Below are positions 57,801-64,000 of a DNA stretch of 64,000 nt, piece after piece (within the stretch, counting starts at the first letter, position 1; each line of letters begins with the position of its first letter). The stretch comes from Ectothiorhodospiraceae bacterium (lineage in GTDB: Bacteria > Pseudomonadota > Gammaproteobacteria > HK1), in NCBI GenBank assembly GCA_024234875.1, contig JACKNM010000003.1, positions 805,399-869,398 on the forward strand. Reading direction: 5' to 3'. The position numbers and the translations under genes are program-made. Under the pieces are notes generated by a model that made no database searches, was not told where the DNA came from, and was given only the letters and a program-made list of their open reading frames with translations.

Positions 57801-59562
57801 CGACGACCGTCGACTGGTCGCCTACGTCACCCCCGCCAGCGCCTGGACCGACGAGCGGCACGGCGCGCTCGCCGAGGCCCAGGTCGAGCAGTGGCGGTCG
57901 CTCTACGACGAGACCTATCGCGGCCCGGCCGCGACCGACGACGTCGAGCTCGATCTCACCGGTTGGACCAGCAGCTTCACCGGCGAGCCGATCCCGGCGC
58001 CGGAGATGCGCCAGTGGGTCGAGGCGACGGTCGACTGGGTGCGCGACTTCGCGCCGCGGCGGGTGCTCGAGATCGGCTGCGGTGCCGGCCTGCTGCTCGG
58101 CCGCCTGGCGGGCGCATGCGAGCGCTACGTCGGCTGCGACTTCGCCGAGACCGCGATCGAGCGCGTGCGCGCGCTCGTCGCCTCGCGCGACGACCTCGGC
58201 CACGTCGAGCTGCGCCGGCGCGAGGCGAGCGACTTCTCCGGCGTCGAGGCCGGTAGCTTCGACACCGTCCTCGTCAACTCGGTGGTGCAGTACCTGCCGA
58301 GCGAGCGCTACCTGCGCGAGGTGCTGGCGAGCGCGGTGGAGGCGGTCGGCGCCGGTGGCCGCGTGCTGGTCGGTGACGTTCGCAGCCTGCCGTTGCTCGG
58401 CCCGTTCCACGCCGCGGTCCAGCTCGCCCGCGCCGATGACGACGTCGATCTGGCGGCCTTGCGCCGGCGGGTGCAGCAACAGCTCGATCGCGAGAAGGAG
58501 CTGGTGCTCGACCCCGACTTCTTCCACGCCTTCGCCGCCGAGCAGCCACGGGTGCACGCGGTCGAGATCCTGCTCAAGCGCGGTCCCCACGACAACGAGC
58601 TCACGCAGTTCCGCTACGACGTGGTGATCCACGTCGAGCCGCCGGCGGTCGAGGCAATGGTGCGATGGGACGACTGGCAGCAGTCCGTCGCCGGCATCGA
58701 CGGCCTGAGGCGCCGGCTGATGGCGACAACCGACGACGTGCTCGGCGTGGCCGGGATCCCGAACGCGCGGGTGTGCGCCGAGGTCGAGGTGGCGCGGGCG
58801 CTCGCCGCCGACGGCGACGACGGGGAAGCGGTCGCCGCGCTGCGCGACGGGCTGGCAGCGGCGCGTGCTGGCGCGGTGCGGCCGGACTCGCTGTGGGCGA
58901 TGGCGAGCGCGCTCGGCTGGTCGCTCGAGCTCTCCTACGCCGCGAGCGGCGATTCGGCCCGCATGGATGCACTGTTCCGGCGCGAGCCGAGGGCGCGCTG
59001 CGCCGGACGCGTGTACTGGCCGGGGCTGCGCCGGCTCGCCCGGCGCGACTGGGGCGACTACGCCTCGAATCCCCTGCGCGCGCGGCTCGCCGAGGAGCTG
59101 GTCCCCGAGCTCGGCCGGCACCTCGCGGCGCGTCTGCCCGAGTACATGGTGCCGGCGGCGCTGGTCGTGCTCGAGGCGATGCCGCTCACTGCGAACGGCA
59201 AGCTCGACCGCGCCGCGCTTCCGGCGCCCGAGCACTCGCGAATGGGGATCGGCGGCGAGTACCTCGCGCCGCGGACCGAGACCGAGCGCGCGCTGGCCGA
59301 GATCTGGGGCGCGGTGCTGCGCATCGACCGCGTCGGGGTGCGCGACGACTTCTTCGACCTCGGTGGGCATTCGCTGCTCGCGACCCAGGTCATGAGTCGG
59401 TTGCGCGCGACGTTCGAGGTCGATCTGCCGCTGATGTCGATGTTCGACTACCGCACCGTCGAGCGGTTGGCCGAGCAGGTCGATGCCCTGCAGTGGGCGG
59501 CGAGGGGGAAGGCTGCCAGCGCGCGCTCCAACGCCGCCGGGCGACGGGGAGGCTCGTTGTGA
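51895..59562 (+). CDS. NRPS, two modules: C-A(Val)-T-C-A(Asn, N-methylating)-T
   Basis: 2555 residues, ATG start. The first C domain opens with LTPLQAGMLFHSLY, the form that follows epimerases, but its active-site motif is HHAALEG (147-153) with Glu for Asp. A (about 465-965; code DALWLGGTFK, valine-like), T (IGGHS near 1013). Second C (HHIVADG near 1209), A (about 1540-2440; code DLTKIGEVGK, asparagine) with an N-methyltransferase insert whose SAM motif is EIGCGAG near 2059, T (LGGHS near 2490). The C-terminus RRGGSL matches that of the first NRPS protein. Architecture and codes repeat those of 18922-26673. Confidence 0.93.
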   Translation: MTSEIADAVVADIFELTPLQAGMLFHSLYTPESTVYHIQLELRFRGALDLALLRRAFDAAVVRHPALRTAFMWEGLERPRQVVYHQPQPWWREVDLRARDPAARDAELERLRAADHAEPFDLTVAPLMRMTAIRTADDEHRLLWSFHHAALEGWSSSIVLAEVRAHYEAWLRGAVPALAPPRPFRDYVDWLQAQDREAAAAYWRTRFDDVEVPTPNPFDRGDVDRPARVVDVREHLVTLDAALSQRLTQLARTARVTPSTLVQGAWAILLARYCGESRVVLGVATAGRPPSLAGANEMVGLFVGMQPAVVEVDDRAPLRDWLATLQREQAAMRRFDYFGLGEIREATGLPAGRPLFTSAYVFENWLSSLGAGEWAPGVAFELGRCLAGSDQPLGLVAHTAARWQLVLTYDPTRFDPADIARMGEHLGTLLGAFPQGIDRPLVDLGLLAHGGDERARVLVEWNRDAVDYPREVLIHRLFEAEAARAPDAVAVVCEDESLTYRALDRRANQLARYLRGQGVAPGDLVGICLRRSLDAIVAMLGVLKAGGAYVPLDPDYPRSRLGFMVDDTRAPLVIAGPGLDDRFDTARIRVLALDAQRQAIDACAADALPDDRSWESLAYVMFTSGSTGRPKGASIPHRAVVRLARGADYVHLGPQEVVAQFAPLSFDAATLEVWGALLNGARLVVIPGDGSTLDRLGPELARHRVTTLWLTSALFNEMVNHQLEYLRGVRQVLAGGDALSPAHVRRLLAAIGDGRLVNGYGPTENTTFTCCHVMTAGSEVGDSVPIGRPIVGTRVYILDRAGQPAPIGVPGELWVGGDGLAVGYWDRPELTAERFVERDIEGVGRERLYRTGDRARWRPDGAIDFLGRIDQQVKLRGFRIEPGEIEAVLGRHAAVADVTVVCREDAPGAKRLVAYLTTRGVAPSASEFRTHLRAELPDYMVPSAFVVLDALPVTPNGKVDRARLPAPDQGAELAGGPRAAPRGETEQALAAIWGEVLRVGEVWRDDDFFEIGGHSLLATQVASRIREAFAVELPLAEVFANPTLDAMAHWVETARGQGTGAGDAPPLVAVERPEVVPLSFAQERLWFLDQLTPDSPAYNIPLAIELQGELDRDALRRTLAALVARHETLRTHFDDHEGRPCQVVRAEVEVALPITDLRTLAEPDREPALQRLMREEALRPFDLANGPVIRAHLLHDREQHHVLLLTLHHIVADGWSLGVLFRELGTLYRAFSRREDPRLPPLPVQYVDFTLWQREWLRDERLQRGMDYWRGRLQDLPVLQLPTDRPRPPLLSARGGTRVRVLDDTLRAGLDRLCREEGVTLFMAMLTGLAALLRRYSGQDDLVVGSPIANRNRAETEGLIGFFVNPLVLRIDAAGQPSYRELLRRVRDCALSAYEHQDVPFEMLVDAFEAQRDPSRNPMFQVSLAVQNAPVEQLDLEGLTLSMVARDELVTRFDIELHVWETPEALRLVTFYSSDLFDAATIERMLAHYERVLRAMVEHRRDGIGETTMLTADERAEVVERLSRGPSTPAVDLARGRGVLERIAEQAERAPNAIAVRTAGEAIGYAELLSMAGGVAAALRDQHGVRPGDRVGLLLDRSPWLVATILGVLDAGAAYVPLDPVYPDDRIDHMLTDSGCRVVVVEPHYRPRLGAGCPVVEMPTLARVERRPLSARAPAADALAYVMYTSGSTGRPKGVAISHRNLAHYLGWASEHYFAGDEPPRGNFALYSSIAFDLTVTSVFVPLLRGATVHVFDQQTSVVDVLSTVFRPGSGIDCVKLTPSHIALVAGLGIERTDVRLAIVGGEQLAMKAVRTLHALNPRMAVQNEYGPTEATVGCVVKAVRSEDEVVLIGRPIDDTPVYVLDERLEPQPVGIPGELWIGGAGVADGGYWQRPDLTAERFVADPFAAGTRMYRTGDLARWRPSGELELFGRLDHQVKIRGYRIELGEIEAVATEHPGVGETVVLCREDSPDDRRLVAYVTPASAWTDERHGALAEAQVEQWRSLYDETYRGPAATDDVELDLTGWTSSFTGEPIPAPEMRQWVEATVDWVRDFAPRRVLEIGCGAGLLLGRLAGACERYVGCDFAETAIERVRALVASRDDLGHVELRRREASDFSGVEAGSFDTVLVNSVVQYLPSERYLREVLASAVEAVGAGGRVLVGDVRSLPLLGPFHAAVQLARADDDVDLAALRRRVQQQLDREKELVLDPDFFHAFAAEQPRVHAVEILLKRGPHDNELTQFRYDVVIHVEPPAVEAMVRWDDWQQSVAGIDGLRRRLMATTDDVLGVAGIPNARVCAEVEVARALAADGDDGEAVAALRDGLAAARAGAVRPDSLWAMASALGWSLELSYAASGDSARMDALFRREPRARCAGRVYWPGLRRLARRDWGDYASNPLRARLAEELVPELGRHLAARLPEYMVPAALVVLEAMPLTANGKLDRAALPAPEHSRMGIGGEYLAPRTETERALAEIWGAVLRIDRVGVRDDFFDLGGHSLLATQVMSRLRATFEVDLPLMSMFDYRTVERLAEQVDALQWAARGKAASARSNAAGRRGGSL

Positions 59563-62500
59563 GCACGATGGACATCGGCCGGCTGGTCGCTCGCCTGCGG
59601 ACGCTGGACGTCTCGCTGTGGGTCGAGGACGGCCGGCTGCACTACGACGGCCCTCCGGAGGCGGTCACCGACGCGCTGCTCGACGAGCTGGCTGCGAACA
59701 AGGCGGCGCTGGTGGCGTACCTCGAGGGGGCGAGGAGCGGCGCCGCCGCGCGCTATCCGTCGATCACCCCCCAGCCACGCCAGGGGCCGCTCCCGCTCAG
59801 CTTCGCGCAGCAGCGCCTGTGGTTCCTGGAGCAGCTCGCGCCCGGCACCGCCGCCTATCACGTGCCGCTCGCGGTCGCGCTCGAGGGTGATCTCGACCGT
59901 GGCGCGCTGACCGCCGCGCTCAACACCGTGGTCGCCCGTCACGAGTCGTTGCGCACGCGGTTCGGCGAGCACGGTGGTCATCCGCACCAGACGGTCGAGC
60001 CGACCCTCGAGATCGCGATCCCGGTGCGCGATCTCCGCGCGCTCGACGAGGCGCGGCGCGAGGCCGAGATCACCCGCGAGGTGGAGGAGGAGGCGACCCG
60101 TCCCTTCGATCTGGGGCGCGGGCCGCTGCTGCGGTGCAAGCTGCTGCACACCGGCGAGCGCATGCACATGCTGCTGCTCACCATGCACCACATCGTCTCC
60201 GACGGCTGGTCCATGGGGGTGCTGTTTCGCGAGCTCGGCGTGGCGTACGCGGCGGTGGTGCGCCACCGCGAGCCGGAGCTCGCGCCACTACCGGTGCAGT
60301 ACGCGGACTTCGCGGCGTGGCAGCGCGAGTGGCTGGCGGAGTCGGAGCTCGATCGCCAGCTCGGCTACTGGACCGAGCGACTGCAGGCGGCGCCGGTGCT
60401 GGAGCTCCCACTCGACCGGCGGCGCCCACGCGCCCCGAGCTATCTCGGCGGGATCGAGACGCTCGAGCTCTCGCCCGCGCTCACTGCCCGCATCGAGGCG
60501 CTCGGGCGCAGTGAGGGCGCGACCCCGTTCATGACCCTGCTGGCGGTGTTCGCGCTCCTGCTGCAGCGCTACAGCGGTCAGGACGACCTCGTCATCGGCT
60601 CGCCGATCGCGAATCGCAATCATCGCGAGGTGGAGAACCTCATCGGGTTCTTCGTCAACATGCTCGTGCTGCGGATCGACGTCGAAGGCGCGCCGACCGT
60701 CCGCGAGCTGATCGACCAGGTGCGACGCGTCACCGTCGACGCCTACGCGCACCAGGACGTGCCGTTCGAGAAGCTGGTGGAGACCCTGGCGCCGGAGCGC
60801 GATCTGTCGCGCAATCCACTGTTCCAGGTCGTGTTCGCGCTGCAGAACGCGAGCCAGGACACCCTCGAGCTGGAGGGCCTGACCCTGCGCCAGGCCCGGC
60901 TCGGGGCGATCACCACCCGCTTCGACCTCGAGCTGCACGCCTGGCCGCGGCCGCAGGGGCTGGGGCTGATGTGCTTCTACCGCCGCGACCTGCTCGAGGG
61001 CGACACCGTGCGCCGGATGCTCGCGCAGTTCGAGCGCCTGCTCGAGGGTGCGGTCGCCGAGCCCGACCGCCCGGTCGATGCGATCTCCCCGCTCGCCCCC
61101 GAGGAGTGGCGACAGGTGGTCGGCGGCTTCGACCGCGCCGCCACCCGCTACCCGCGCGAGGCGACGGTGGCCGAGCTGTTCCGAGAGCAGGCCGCGCGCG
61201 CGCCCGCCGCGGTGGCGGTGCAGTGGGACGAGCTTCGCCTGACCTACGCCGAGCTCGACGCGTGGTCGGAGCGGGTCGCCGGTCGGCTGGCGTCGCTCGG
61301 CGTCGGGCCGGGGATTCCGGTCGGCGTGCTGTGCGAGCGCTCCCCGGAGATGGTGGTCGCCTGGTTGGGTGCGCTGAAGGCAGGCGGTGCCTACCTCCCG
61401 CTCGATCCCTCGTACCCGGCCGAGCGGCTGCAGTTCATGCTCGACGACGCCGAGGCCCCGGTGGTGCTCACCGCGGGGGCGGTGCCGGCGTCGCTCGCGC
61501 GCTACGCCGGTCATCGTCTGCGCATCGACGCGGAGGCGGCGACGCCGACGGCGACGCTACCGGCCCAGCCCGGCCCGGACGGGCTCGCCTACCTCATGTA
61601 CACCTCGGGGTCGACGGGCGAGCCGAAGGGCGTGGCCATCCCGCAGCGCGCGATCGTGCGCCTGGTGCGCGGCACCGACTACTGCCAGCCCGTCTCCGGC
61701 GACCGCATCGTGCAGGCCTCGAACGCCTCGTTCGACGCCAGCACGTTCGAGGTCTGGGGCGCCTTGCTCAACGGGGCGACCCTGGTCGGGGTGAGTCGCG
61801 ACGTGACGCTGTCGCCGGCGGCCTACGCGGCGTTCCTCGCCCGCGAGCGAGTGAGCGCGATGTTCGTCACCACCGCGCTGTTCAACCAGCTCGCGCGCGA
61901 GTGTCCGGGCGCCTTCGGTGGCCTGCACACGGTGATGTTCGGCGGCGAGGCGGTCGATGCCGACGCGGTGCGCCGCGTCCTGGCCAGTGGCGCCGCACCG
62001 ACACGCCTGCTGCATGTCTACGGCCCGACCGAGAGCACCACCTTCGCCACCTGGCACCACGTGCGGGAAGTGCCCGACGACGCGGTCACCGTCCCCATCG
62101 GCAAGGCCATCGCCGGCACCTCGGTCTACGTGCTCGACCCGCGCCGGGAGCCGGTGCCGGTGGGCGTTCCGGGTGAGCTCTGGATCGGCGGCGACGGGCT
62201 CGCGCGCGAGTACTGGCGGCGTCCGGAGCTGACCGCGGAGCGCTTCGCGCCGGATCCGTTCGCAGCCGATGCCGGCGCGCGCATGTACCGCACCGGTGAT
62301 CGCGTGCGCATGCTGGCCGACGGGAGCGTCGAGTTCCTCGGTCGAATCGACCACCAGGTCAAGATCCGCGGCTTTCGCATCGAGCTCGGTGAGATCGAGG
62401 CGGCGCTCGCCGCCGAGCCGGCGGTGCGCGAGGCGGCGGTGCTCTGCCGGGAGGACGATCCCGGCGACAAGCGCCTGGTCGCCTACGTGGCGCCGGACGA

Positions 62501-64000
62501 GGACTGGATCGCATCGCTCGCCGAGCGCACCGGCTCCGAGCACGTGGAGGAGTGGCGCACGCTCTACGAGCGGCTCTACGGCGGCGAGCCGACCGCCGGA
62601 GATCTCGCCTTCGACATCGTCGGCTGGAACAGCAGCTATACCGGCGAGCCGATCCCACGGGACGAGATGCGCGAATGGGTCGAGGCGACGGTGGCGCGCA
62701 TCCGCCGCCTCGGTCCGCGCCGCGTGCTCGAGATCGGCTGTGGCACCGGGCTGCTGCTCGGTCGCATCGCGCCGCACTGCGAGCGCTACGTCGGCACCGA
62801 CTTCTCCGCCGCCGCGGTGGCCCGCATCCGGACCCTGGCGGCGCGCGATCCGGCGCTGGCCCCGGTCGAGGCCATGGAGCGGGAGGCGGACGACTTCTCC
62901 GGCTTCGCACCGGAGAGCTTCGACACCGTCGTCATCAACTCGGTGACCCAGTACCTGCCGAATGCCGAGTACCTCTCGCGCGTGCTCGAAGGGGCCGCGC
63001 GCGTGCTCTGCCCTGGTGGGCGCATCTTCGTCGGAGACGTGCGCAGCTTGCCGCTGCTGCCCGCGTACCACACCGCGGTGCAGCTCCACCGCGCCGACGG
63101 CGAGGACACGCTCGCCGCGTTGGCCGAGCGCGTCGAGCGCCAGATCGAGCAGGAGAACGAGCTCGTGATCGACCCCGGGCTGTTCCGGGAGGTGGCGGCC
63201 CGCACGCCGGAGCTCGGCGCGGTGGACGTGATGGTCAAGCACGGGCGCGCGGTCAACGAGCTCACCCAGTTCCGCTACGACGTGGTGGTCCACACCGCAC
63301 CTGCCTCCGACCGGGAAGCGGTGCAGTGGCTGGACTGGGATCGGGAGTCGCTCGACCGCGAGCGACTCGCCGAGCGGCTGCGCGAGGGGGTGCCAGCGGT
63401 CGCGGTGCGCGGAGTTCCCAACGCGCGCACCGCTGGTGCCGTCGCGGTGCTCGCGCGTCTGCACGAGGTCGGCAGCGTCGCCGTCGTCCGCGATCTCCGC
63501 CAGGAGGCCGCGACCCAGGTCGCGTCCGCGGTCGAGCCGGAGGACCTGTGGGCGCTGGCCGCCGAGCACGGCTACCACCTCGAGCTGGCCCCCGGTGGCT
63601 GGCGCGCCGAGGGACGGGTCGACGCGCTGTTCCGGCGTGCCGACGGCCTTGTCGGCACCACGCCCTACTGGCCCGAGCCGGCCATGTCGACCGCCCCGCG
63701 CGCGGGGGCGCTGGCCACCAACCCACTGCGCGGCAAGCTCGCGCGGGACATGGTGCCGGGCTTGCGCGAGAGCCTGGAGCGTCGCCTGCCCGAGTACATG
63801 GTGCCGCCGACCTTCGTGTTGCTCGACGCGCTGCCGCTCAACGCCAACGGCAAGGTGGACCGCCGCGCATTGCCGCGCCCGCAGCAGTCGCGCGAGGTGC
63901 TCGGTGGGCGCTACCAGGCGCCGCGCACCCCGGTCGAGGAGACGGTCGCCGGGATCTGGGCCGAGGTCCTGCGCATGGACCGCGTCGGGGTGACCGACGA
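59559..64000 (+). CDS. NRPS (partial, cut by window end): dock-C-A(Ile-like, N-methylating)-T...
   Basis: 1480 codons are visible with no stop. It begins with GTG overlapping the previous TGA. TubC_N-like docking domain (LRTLDVSLWVEDGRLHYDGP, then ELAANKAALVAYL), C (HHIVSDG near 210), A (about 525-1440; code DAFFMGVTFK, identical to the first Ile-like N-methylating module), N-methyltransferase insert (EIGCGTG near 1058; NELTQFRYDVVVH near 1233), A10 NANGK near 1428, and the start of a carrier that is cut before its serine. By analogy with 26670-34460 a second, possibly Ser-type, module may follow. Confidence 0.93.
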   Translation, partial: MSTMDIGRLVARLRTLDVSLWVEDGRLHYDGPPEAVTDALLDELAANKAALVAYLEGARSGAAARYPSITPQPRQGPLPLSFAQQRLWFLEQLAPGTAAYHVPLAVALEGDLDRGALTAALNTVVARHESLRTRFGEHGGHPHQTVEPTLEIAIPVRDLRALDEARREAEITREVEEEATRPFDLGRGPLLRCKLLHTGERMHMLLLTMHHIVSDGWSMGVLFRELGVAYAAVVRHREPELAPLPVQYADFAAWQREWLAESELDRQLGYWTERLQAAPVLELPLDRRRPRAPSYLGGIETLELSPALTARIEALGRSEGATPFMTLLAVFALLLQRYSGQDDLVIGSPIANRNHREVENLIGFFVNMLVLRIDVEGAPTVRELIDQVRRVTVDAYAHQDVPFEKLVETLAPERDLSRNPLFQVVFALQNASQDTLELEGLTLRQARLGAITTRFDLELHAWPRPQGLGLMCFYRRDLLEGDTVRRMLAQFERLLEGAVAEPDRPVDAISPLAPEEWRQVVGGFDRAATRYPREATVAELFREQAARAPAAVAVQWDELRLTYAELDAWSERVAGRLASLGVGPGIPVGVLCERSPEMVVAWLGALKAGGAYLPLDPSYPAERLQFMLDDAEAPVVLTAGAVPASLARYAGHRLRIDAEAATPTATLPAQPGPDGLAYLMYTSGSTGEPKGVAIPQRAIVRLVRGTDYCQPVSGDRIVQASNASFDASTFEVWGALLNGATLVGVSRDVTLSPAAYAAFLARERVSAMFVTTALFNQLARECPGAFGGLHTVMFGGEAVDADAVRRVLASGAAPTRLLHVYGPTESTTFATWHHVREVPDDAVTVPIGKAIAGTSVYVLDPRREPVPVGVPGELWIGGDGLAREYWRRPELTAERFAPDPFAADAGARMYRTGDRVRMLADGSVEFLGRIDHQVKIRGFRIELGEIEAALAAEPAVREAAVLCREDDPGDKRLVAYVAPDEDWIASLAERTGSEHVEEWRTLYERLYGGEPTAGDLAFDIVGWNSSYTGEPIPRDEMREWVEATVARIRRLGPRRVLEIGCGTGLLLGRIAPHCERYVGTDFSAAAVARIRTLAARDPALAPVEAMEREADDFSGFAPESFDTVVINSVTQYLPNAEYLSRVLEGAARVLCPGGRIFVGDVRSLPLLPAYHTAVQLHRADGEDTLAALAERVERQIEQENELVIDPGLFREVAARTPELGAVDVMVKHGRAVNELTQFRYDVVVHTAPASDREAVQWLDWDRESLDRERLAERLREGVPAVAVRGVPNARTAGAVAVLARLHEVGSVAVVRDLRQEAATQVASAVEPEDLWALAAEHGYHLELAPGGWRAEGRVDALFRRADGLVGTTPYWPEPAMSTAPRAGALATNPLRGKLARDMVPGLRESLERRLPEYMVPPTFVLLDALPLNANGKVDRRALPRPQQSREVLGGRYQAPRTPVEETVAGIWAEVLRMDRVGVTD

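Larger units (their letters stand above)
51895..64000 (+). repeat. Second copy of duplicated module block Val / N-Me-Asn / N-Me-Ile
   Basis: It matches 18922-31250 module by module, including the protein break after the Asn module, the C-terminal RRGG(A/S)L peptide and the TubC-type docking domain on the next protein. The main difference is the first C domain, which here follows an epimerase-type domain and has the matching subtype. Confidence 0.7.

Overview
The window is about 64 kb of very GC-rich DNA from what looks like a gammaproteobacterium. The left 14 kb carries a housekeeping order typical of that class: lipA end, an ElyC-like gene, xseA, guaB, guaA, tadA, pncC (cinA C-terminal domain), thpR, recA, recX, alaS, lysC, csrA, tRNA-Ser(GCT), tRNA-Arg(ACG). 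The run recA-recX-alaS-(lysC)-csrA-tRNA-Ser-tRNA-Arg matches the arrangement known from Escherichia coli and relatives. I cannot name the genus. All protein genes except xseA lie on the + strand. Many genes overlap by 4 bases, and several use GTG, TTG or probably CTG starts.

After tRNA-Arg comes a 461-base gene-free stretch (14032-14492). From 14493 to the right edge there is a single co-directional hybrid NRPS/PKS assembly line, which is cut off by the window end. It comprises eight large genes: (A) a loading protein, AMP-ligase/A core-KR-carrier; (B) C-A-T-C-A(MT)-T; (C) dock-C-A(MT)-T-C-A-T; (D) dock-C-A-T; (E) KS-AT-KR-ACP; (F) C-A-T-KS-AT-KR-T-E; (G) C-A-T-C-A(MT)-T; (H) dock-C-A(MT)-T..., incomplete. 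Genes overlap by 4 or 8 bases at every junction except E/F. That junction is bridged by a 22-codon mini-ORF which itself overlaps both neighbours.

Specificity residues read by eye against the GrsA positions give Val, Asn (N-methylated), Ile-like (N-methylated), Ser, Ile + malonate, Ile + malonate, Val, Asn (N-methylated), Ile-like (N-methylated). The inferred partial product is an acyl cap (probably 2-hydroxyacyl), then Val, N-Me-Asn, N-Me-Ile, Ser, an isostatine-type unit, a second Ile-C2 unit of uncertain oxidation state, then Val, N-Me-Asn, N-Me-Ile and further residues. The first part of the chain recurs: B plus the first half of C corresponds module for module to G plus H.

No thioesterase, MbtH-like protein, phosphopantetheinyl transferase, transporter or regulator lies in the 50 kb of cluster visible here, so essential parts must be to the right of the window or elsewhere. 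The most unusual points are a T-E didomain placed after a PKS ketoreductase, two consecutive Ile-malonate extensions, three separable docking systems between proteins, and the coupling mini-ORF.
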